Shown here: piece by piece, positions 16,301 to 20,378 of the stretch
How the letters are laid out: each line of letters starts with the position of its first letter
Numbering within the stretch: position 1 is the stretch's first letter
From: DASPKW01 sp038244055
GTDB taxonomy: Bacteria > Planctomycetota > Phycisphaerae > Tepidisphaerales > Tepidisphaeraceae
NCBI GenBank assembly: GCA_038244055.1
Contig: JBBRTW010000072.1
Coordinates: 1-20,378, forward strand
Reading direction: 5' to 3'
Length of the DNA: 20,378 nt
Position numbers and translations under genes: made by a program
Notes under the pieces: generated by a model
Seen by the model: the letters and a program-made list of their open reading frames with translations, nothing else
The model's database searches: none
What the model was told of the DNA's origin: nothing

Positions 16301-19300
16301 GGGCACGCTGACCCTGGCCATCGCCAGCACCAACACGGGCACGATGGGCGTCAATGGAGGCGTTCTGGCCTTCGCCGACCCGGCGGTCTTCGCCGCAAAC
16401 AGCGGCCTGACGGGCAATGGGGGCACGCTCCGCTATACCGGGAGCAACGCGATCAATCTCGGCAAGACGATCGCGCTGGGCACGGCGATCGGCGCGCTGA
16501 CCATCGATGTTCCGAATGCCGCAGCCACTGTGACGACCAACCTGGCGATCACGGGCGGCCCGGCGGTTGGCAATCTTGCGATCACCAAGACGGGCTCGGG
16601 CGTTCTGAACATGCCGATTCTCAGCGGTTTCACGGGTGATATGGTGATTAACCAGGGCGTTTTGACGACCGTGAACGATGCCACGGCGGGTACGAAGTCG
16701 ATCACTATCAACAATGCATCGACCCTGCGCATCACCACGGGCAACTTCAATCCGGCGGGTATCACGAGAAGTGTGATCGTCGGTGTGGGCGGCGCGATCT
16801 TCGATCTCAATAATGGATCCACCATCACGCTCGATGATGCCGGCCAGTTCTCAGGCACCGGCAATCTGTCGATCATTAACGGCGGCACGGTCATTCTCGG
16901 CAACGCGTACAGCGCCTTCACGGGCAACATCAATGTCGCGGCCGGCTCGACGCTCCGCGCCATCAACGGCAATCTCAATACGCTGGGCGATGCGATCGGA
17001 ACCACAACCGTCGCCAGCGGCGGCGTCCTCGACATTCAGACGACGGGGACCGGCACCAGCATCAATGCCGAGCCGGTAACCATTTCGGGCTCGGGCATCA
17101 ATGGCGGCGGCGCGTTGATCAATTCCGGCACCGCTGCAGCGCTTTATGCCGGCCCGATTACGTTCACCGATGCCACCACCGTCGGCGGCACGGGCACGGG
17201 CTCTTTGACTCTGAGCGGCCCGATCACCACCAACACGCCGATCACCAAGGTGGGCAGCGCGACTTTCGCCATCGCCGGGGCAACGGCCAATCTCCTGCAG
17301 GTTCCCTCGCTCAACATCGCCGGCGGCACTTTCCTGCTCAATAACGATGGCGGGTTGGACCTGACCGTCACCCGCATGGACAACCGCCTGGCCAATTCAA
17401 TGCCCATCACCCTCGGCGGCGGCGGCGCACTCGAGCTCCGCGGCGTGCAGCGCACCGTCGCCGATTTTACCTCGGAGACCATCGGCGATGTTTCCTACAT
17501 CGGCCAGGGCACCCTTCGCGCCACCTCCCTCACACCCGCGTTTACCACGACGACACTGACGGCCAGCAGCATCGGTCCCCGGACGTATAAAGGCATCTTC
17601 CTCATCGATCCCGGCGCCACCGGCACCCTGGGCGTCAACTCCAGGGTCATCGTCAATGCCGGCGTGCCCGCCCCCATCCCCACCATCAATGGCGGCACGA
17701 TGCTGCCTCTCTATTTCATCAATCCTAGTTCGCAGAGCTACCTCACTTACGGGGCAAACGGCTTTGCCGATGCCACCTTCAACGCCAGCGATATCTCCAC
17801 TTCCGCTGCCACCGATGTCGTCAATGACGCCGACGGCGCGATCCTGGCGGGCCCGGCCACCGCGTACGCCGCCAAACTCGGCGGAGCGCTCAGTGGCGGT
17901 TTTCTTACGCTGACGGGCGGCGGGCTCATCGCACCGGGCGCCTTCACGCACTCCACCCCCATTAATTTCAATGGCGAAGGAATCCTCTTCGCACCGACCG
18001 GTGCCGCGACGATCTTTACGGGCCTTTCGACGGCGTCCACGCTCATCAAGGCCGGCCCGGGCACGGCCCGCTTCTCCAACACCGGCCAGCTCGCCAACGC
18101 CGGCCTGGCCAAGGTCGCAGTCTTCGTCCACGATGGCCTTCTGGAAATTGGCGACCGCACAACCACCAGTGACAACAATGGGTTGCCCGCCACCGCCACG
18201 GTCACCCTCACCGGCGGTGCCATCAACTTCTATCAGAGCGAGACGATCAGCGGTTTGACAGGACCCGGCGGAACCATTCGCGTTGGTGCCAATACCAGCG
18301 GGAGCACCGCCAAGACCCTCACGGTGAATCAAAACACCAACAGCCTCTTCGCCGGAATCATCGATTCCGACGATGGCAATGGTCAGGATGCATCGCTCAC
18401 CAAGGGCGGCTCCGCAGTTCTGACATTGACGGGCGTATCGAAAGTCGGCAGGACGACGCAGGTCAACTACGGCGAACTTCGCTTCGAAGGCATGGGCACG
18501 TTCAATGGCGCTGCCGGCTCGGGGGATCGTCAACAGGTGGCGATCAACCAGGGCGGCGTGATGACACTCGATAACACCGCCTATAACTCGGCCGATCGCC
18601 TCCAGGTCAACCGCACGACCTCAACCGCGAACATCGCGCTCGCCGGCGGCACGTTGAACTACATCGGCAACAGCTCGGCTGCTTCGAGCGAAGCCCTTGG
18701 CGTTGCGGCCGGGATTGCCGGCAGCTTCGGCGCGGGAAACAATGTGATTAACCTCGTCGCCGGGACAGGCCAGTCCGCTTCGATCATCACGACCTTCACG
18801 TTCACCCGCTCGGCCGGCGCAACTTCCCTGATTCGCGGCACCAACCTCGGCGGCGCGCGCGGGGCGGCGGACACGGCTTCGCTCGTCCTCGGCGGCACTA
18901 CGACCCTGACTGGCGGCGGTGGCGCGGCCGGATCGCCGCTGTATGGCATCATCAAAGGTGTTGTCGCCAATAGTGTCATCGCGGGCGTCGATATCTATGG
19001 CTTGGCTACCTATGACACCGGCGCTGATCTGGTGGCCGGCAATGCGGACGACCTGGGTGTTCGCCGCCTGGCCGCTTCCGAAATGGCTGGGAACATCGTG
19101 GATGGCGCGGTCGATCTCAACAACATCCGCCTCACCACCCCTTCTAATCCCATCACGCTCCCCACCACCATCAACTCGCTGCATCTCGATGCCGGCGGAA
19201 GCATCGATGGCGCGGGCGTGCTTACCATTAACTCCGGCACGATTCTCTCGGCCGGCGGGGCCAACGGCGGCATCGGCCTGACCACCCCCGGCACATTGGC

Positions 19301-20378
19301 GTTCGGAACGGGTGAGGCGATTCTCTACACGGCCAGCGATCTGACCATCGCCAGCGTCATCACCTCCACCGGTGGGCTGACCAAGGGCGGGGCGGGCGTG
19401 CTTACGCTCGGCGCCAATAACTCGGCCGGCCTCAGTGGCGGGCAGGGGATCACCATCAACGGCGGCCTGATCGCCGTCGCGGCCGACACGGCGCTGGGCA
19501 ATGTCGCCAACACCATTCGCCTGAATAACGGCGGCGGGCTCCGCGCTACCGCATCGCTGACCACGCCTTCCACCCGTCTCTTCAATCTCGGCAACGCGGG
19601 CGGCATCATCGATATCGCCAACGCGGCCGACAACCTCACCATCAGCGGCATCATCAGCGGCAACCTGGGCACGATCAGCAACGGCATTTCGGCCAACACC
19701 GGCACGGTCGCCGCCTCCACACCCAACCTCACCAAGACCGGCGCGGGAACATTGACGCTCAATGCCGCCAACACTTACGCCGGGCTGACCAATATCCTGG
19801 CCGGCAAGGTGGCATATGGCGTCACCAATGCGATCCTCACCGGCGATGTCACGATTAACGGCCCGACCGCCATCCTCGACCTGGGCGCGAGCCACACCGA
19901 TTCGGTCGGCATCGTCACCGTCGATGGCGGCGGCGCGATCAACGGCAGCGGCACCTCGGCCCTGACCAGCACGGGCAGTTTCGAGCTCAAGAACGGCTCG
20001 GCCAACATCCCGCTGGCCGGGGCGAATATTCCGCTCAACAAGAGCACGGCTGGCACCGCGATCCTCGCGGCGGCCAACACTTACACGGGCCAGACGGTTG
20101 TCAGCGGCGGCAAGTTGACTGTCTCGGGCTCGATCGCCGGTTCTGCGAGCGTGACGGTGGCGAATACGGCCACGTTCGATGCGGCGGCCACGCAAACGGT
20201 CAAGTCGCTGATCGTGAGCAATGGCGGCACTGCTGAGATCAGCGGCGCAGCTCTCAATGTGCTCACTGTCAACGCACTGTCAATTACCGGCCCGACGGGC
20301 AACGTGAATCTCCACACCAACGCGATGGTGGTGGAGTACACCGGAACCAGCCCGCTTCTGGATGCGAGCCCCACCGGC
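10332..20378 (+). CDS. Giant exported protein with autotransporter-associated beta-strand repeats (partial, continues past the window)
   Basis: One uninterrupted frame of 3349 codons begins at ATG 10332, preceded by GGGAG (10323-10327), and reaches the window edge without a stop. The N-terminus has a long basic n-region (RRIARRRLIRWGRA), a hydrophobic core and a likely signal-peptidase site after SPRALA (Ala52). The mature part is Gly/Thr/Asn/Ala-rich beta-solenoid sequence, poor in Cys and Lys. At least sixteen motifs of the autotransporter-associated beta-strand repeat type (TIGR02601/PF12951) occur, such as LTKTGAGTLTLNAANTYAG near 19728 and NTFTGGITINAGRVRI near 14340. A PA14-like insertion lies at about residues 700-860, and a ~240-residue block is duplicated. 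No outer-membrane barrel, dockerin or sorting tail is visible; the C-terminus lies outside. It probably acts as a surface or extracellular adhesin or matrix protein. Despite the repeat name, many planctomycete members lack a barrel domain. Confidence 0.92.
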   Translation, partial: MFASLNRSGSDQGRRSGQRRIARRRLIRWGRAACMAMLSMSLVMSTSPRALAGTPVSWTGLTDLAWDTGTNWNTAGSVAPDATSDVTFAAAASGPITLGPASLANSLTFSDNFTFSGGNLTLTALGTDALSGQVAVATGKTVTFDATAILAGTGSGLNLQGAGTLVLNGVSTFTGNITVDGATLAYTGQGGNDPTTLGAGAKTITLMNGATLRPLTTSDPNAAGAKSFAIGTGGGRFDVGDGVSLTLNDANQFSGTGDLTVTGMGTGFVQLGQATIGYAGFTGNVLVNSATLRLVNTNAIGNTGGQTVTVAGGAALDVQAANIPQAISIIGSGISSGGALINSSGTAASIAGTVTMAGDATIGGNGTGGIALANLVTGGFGLTKAGTNTLTLNSGNNITVSSLTMTGGTIALNGGTPTTGTQITLGGDFTGSGTSRISSLDATTPAVLDLGGVARTFNITGGSTTIGGATVLGVVNPVTIQNGSVIKTGAGALILGGTNNITGDIQVNGGVFGVDAGTSPIGASNVNLADGTGFTIQSQAHNSNITFGNTLNFAAGSAGGSIGATSVATSAVTATYTGAININRDIIFTANQYATAVFSSAVDGGGRILTKTGAGTIQLSGAVTNFVGVNTSGGPLQFAPGSGNTYTQAGPVTNNGVIQATSGTLDFGSTVLTSSSVFTAGMREVRYAAANDIATAGASVLPFTITSSTVRGNVQAATANAATPVNGWFSNTTFGYSGQFEVVAGSNVLQFGESFDDNVTVIIDGASAFPSNSNSGTVASKSAQITLTPGWHNIDVRFGNGTGSAGANATTATDGSQYWGFGTGRNSLGFGINLSGVDTLNGSSYVEFSTANVNVRTQNSAYIVDAGATLKAGGITNGGALTFNNTGTAGLVQLSGTGTSDVQTLQTLGTGAIGTLDLAAGQTLNTANLNLSASSILTLQGGGTLNIGNSSDANSNFTGVGGAASSLKIDAGIVNINQANAVGTVIALNVGNAAVNANVAATIGGLNSQAGTSPVVNMTAGLTSGAGAYAGLIAGTGGLNKSFTGTLALTGVNTFTGGVTINTGTLSVNADAALGDVTNIIALNGGALSASADYTTTRTIVLNNVVGNGLDASAGATLSVDTPLTGPGGFIKNSPGTVALMGTSVNTFGGPVNVNVGTLILNKAAGNAIPSVPLTIATLAGTTGQSIVQLMASEQIADTATVSISASNGQSPTLDLNGFTETLNGLTVTTSTTGTSTGVNGVRTGAGGTLILKGDLIFNANRNSGGNTGREMLITATGTFTTGVTGGGTLDLGGANRTITVNTNNTQPNPMATIETVVTNGGIIKEGTGYLSLNGTNTFTGGITINAGRVRIAPTMSVLNTFTGGINVNPGGTLWFYSVGTSSTEFNNALGSLSNAINVNGGTILCAYNGQNDRTLTDRTINIGAGGLTIDVTATSYTGFTENAQNQLRISNAAGAFIGTSSITKNGGGRLTLNNNSPAFSGAWIVNNGTIEATGGSARLGDGSATNTITINGGNVAMNGAFNQVFTLNGGAISAIGAALTLNSAVTVSADSHIFLNDFWQDGGASRSATIAGQLTGASALNIEVNRSAYAANSGTVILQNNTNTYSGTITVGKNLRLQSNSSTGTGSTIGSANIVLASGQLQLRDNGLGSNSTLNYLNNLSIVAPTGLLDKGVLAGVNTIDVNRSSGTNTGNTFQLGTLTFAAGINSLDVVGGNGYGARFTGLTTLAGDITINGSGNLTLAGGNTGGGNLIKNGVGKLTLDGSSDYNGNTTINGGTVQFNTPASIGGTGVSIAANFGGAAAAGFAIDQAFLGRISTASAGVIALGADSSNNIDLTGYTVRLGGSATATYTGILTPATPGTYMLGGGGGTLVFPTANTFTGSVNLDLGTNGSPAGVIALGADNDFTGSITLKEGQLIRPQTNASLGNIANSVTFDGGGVQFAAGAAFDFFAVRPYTMTANGGILDTNGNDFTSSVAIGNASTGNFIKAGAGTLTLAIASTNTGTMGVNGGVLAFADPAVFAANSGLTGNGGTLRYTGSNAINLGKTIALGTAIGALTIDVPNAAATVTTNLAITGGPAVGNLAITKTGSGVLNMPILSGFTGDMVINQGVLTTVNDATAGTKSITINNASTLRITTGNFNPAGITRSVIVGVGGAIFDLNNGSTITLDDAGQFSGTGNLSIINGGTVILGNAYSAFTGNINVAAGSTLRAINGNLNTLGDAIGTTTVASGGVLDIQTTGTGTSINAEPVTISGSGINGGGALINSGTAAALYAGPITFTDATTVGGTGTGSLTLSGPITTNTPITKVGSATFAIAGATANLLQVPSLNIAGGTFLLNNDGGLDLTVTRMDNRLANSMPITLGGGGALELRGVQRTVADFTSETIGDVSYIGQGTLRATSLTPAFTTTTLTASSIGPRTYKGIFLIDPGATGTLGVNSRVIVNAGVPAPIPTINGGTMLPLYFINPSSQSYLTYGANGFADATFNASDISTSAATDVVNDADGAILAGPATAYAAKLGGALSGGFLTLTGGGLIAPGAFTHSTPINFNGEGILFAPTGAATIFTGLSTASTLIKAGPGTARFSNTGQLANAGLAKVAVFVHDGLLEIGDRTTTSDNNGLPATATVTLTGGAINFYQSETISGLTGPGGTIRVGANTSGSTAKTLTVNQNTNSLFAGIIDSDDGNGQDASLTKGGSAVLTLTGVSKVGRTTQVNYGELRFEGMGTFNGAAGSGDRQQVAINQGGVMTLDNTAYNSADRLQVNRTTSTANIALAGGTLNYIGNSSAASSEALGVAAGIAGSFGAGNNVINLVAGTGQSASIITTFTFTRSAGATSLIRGTNLGGARGAADTASLVLGGTTTLTGGGGAAGSPLYGIIKGVVANSVIAGVDIYGLATYDTGADLVAGNADDLGVRRLAASEMAGNIVDGAVDLNNIRLTTPSNPITLPTTINSLHLDAGGSIDGAGVLTINSGTILSAGGANGGIGLTTPGTLAFGTGEAILYTASDLTIASVITSTGGLTKGGAGVLTLGANNSAGLSGGQGITINGGLIAVAADTALGNVANTIRLNNGGGLRATASLTTPSTRLFNLGNAGGIIDIANAADNLTISGIISGNLGTISNGISANTGTVAASTPNLTKTGAGTLTLNAANTYAGLTNILAGKVAYGVTNAILTGDVTINGPTAILDLGASHTDSVGIVTVDGGGAINGSGTSALTSTGSFELKNGSANIPLAGANIPLNKSTAGTAILAAANTYTGQTVVSGGKLTVSGSIAGSASVTVANTATFDAAATQTVKSLIVSNGGTAEISGAALNVLTVNALSITGPTGNVNLHTNAMVVEYTGTSPLLDASPTG
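10848..11574 (+). repeat. Internal duplication of the giant protein, copy 1
   Basis: The protein segment from FTGNITVDGATL to GGTIALNGG aligns in order with the segment at 16629-17352. Shared landmarks are F(S)GTG after a LND/LDDA-QF strand, SGI-GGALINS-GTAA, a TIGGNGTG/TVGGTGTG turn, LTKAG/ITKVG and a final GGT strand. Lengths match within a few bases although the protein sequence has diverged. Confidence 0.7.
12420..12900 (+). other. PA14-like domain inside the giant protein
   Basis: At residues ~697-857 the repeat pattern is interrupted by a segment with PA14-like features. These are GWFSNTTFGYSGQFEV (a strand entering the domain), ESFDDNVTVIIDG (the DD-x-V-x-hydrophobic-DG turn), LTPGWHNIDVRFGNGTGSAG and GFGINLSG. 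PA14 domains often bind carbohydrate, so a glycan-binding role is a plausible inference. It remains in frame with the flanking repeats. Confidence 0.5.
16629..17352 (+). repeat. Internal duplication of the giant protein, copy 2
   Basis: The segment from FTGDMVINQGVL to GGTFLLNNDGG is the counterpart of 10848-11574, about 5.8 kb downstream. The clearest match is ISGSGINGGGALINSGTAA against IIGSGISSGGALINSSGTAA. It suggests growth of the gene by duplication of a ~240-residue unit. Confidence 0.7.
17469..18300 (+). other. Non-motif module A of the giant protein
   Basis: After TVADFTSETIG the protein departs from the short strand repeats. It shows GTLRATSLTPAFT, LGVNSRVIVNAGVPAPIPTI, LPLYFINPSSQSYLTYGANG, a short acidic loop (VVNDADG) and then LSGGFLTLTGGGLIAPG. 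The arrangement recurs in diverged form at 18600-19310. Such modules accompany autotransporter-associated repeats in large PVC-group proteins; no function is known to me. Confidence 0.45.
18600..19310 (+). other. Non-motif module B of the giant protein
   Basis: This segment contains TFTFTRSAGATSLIRGTNLGG, a LVLGG strand, TGGGGAAGSPLYGIIKG, LATYDTGADL, LGVRRLAASEM and NNIRLTTP, then GSIDGAGVLTINSGTILSAGG. Its order (strand, Leu-Tyr turn, TYD/TYG turn, acidic loop, GG-LTI-SG-I strand) parallels module A. It is a recognisable conserved block in large beta-strand-repeat proteins of Verrucomicrobiota and Planctomycetota. Confidence 0.5.

Overview
The window looks like a piece of a Planctomycetota chromosome, possibly class Phycisphaerae. 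Most of it has high G+C. It carries a secreted di-heme protein built like the hydrazine synthase alpha subunit, an unusual transketolase, and a giant exported protein made of autotransporter-associated beta-strand repeats. Short non-coding repeats of kinds common in this group lie between the genes. The lineage is inferred from gene content only; there is no rRNA or other marker gene here.

Layout. Positions 1-224 hold the 3' end of an unidentified gene. 288-2951 (minus) is a P-type Mg2+ ATPase of the MgtA type, with a doubtful small membrane-protein gene upstream on the same strand (3005-3310). 3311-3517 is a repeat island: twelve 7-bp units and three 9-bp units. 3518-4033 (minus) encodes a DUF501 protein. 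It diverges from 4130-5278 (plus), a PD-(D/E)XK-type nuclease gene with visibly lower G+C. The gap between them holds a strong palindrome and a possible promoter. 5311-7704 (minus) encodes the di-heme beta-propeller protein. 7705-7961 contains two inverted copies of a REP-like palindrome, one placed as a terminator for the transketolase-family gene at 7962-9875 (minus).

9876-10331 is a less G+C-rich intergenic region. It holds a 15-bp palindrome upstream of the transketolase. On the other side it holds a possible leader: a 27-codon Trp-rich ORF with a good ribosome binding site, followed by two hairpins. From 10332 to the window edge, half of the window is one uninterrupted plus-strand reading frame (3349 codons, no stop seen). 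It has a signal peptide, about sixteen beta-strand repeat motifs, one PA14-like insertion, a roughly 725-bp internal duplication and two diverged copies of a second module. Its C-terminus lies outside.

No operon joins most of these genes into a single pathway. The secreted di-heme protein and the giant repeat protein point to envelope or extracellular functions. The transketolase is central carbon metabolism, MgtA is Mg2+ uptake, and the nuclease is accessory. I found no tRNA, rRNA, CRISPR array, transposase or complete mobile element.
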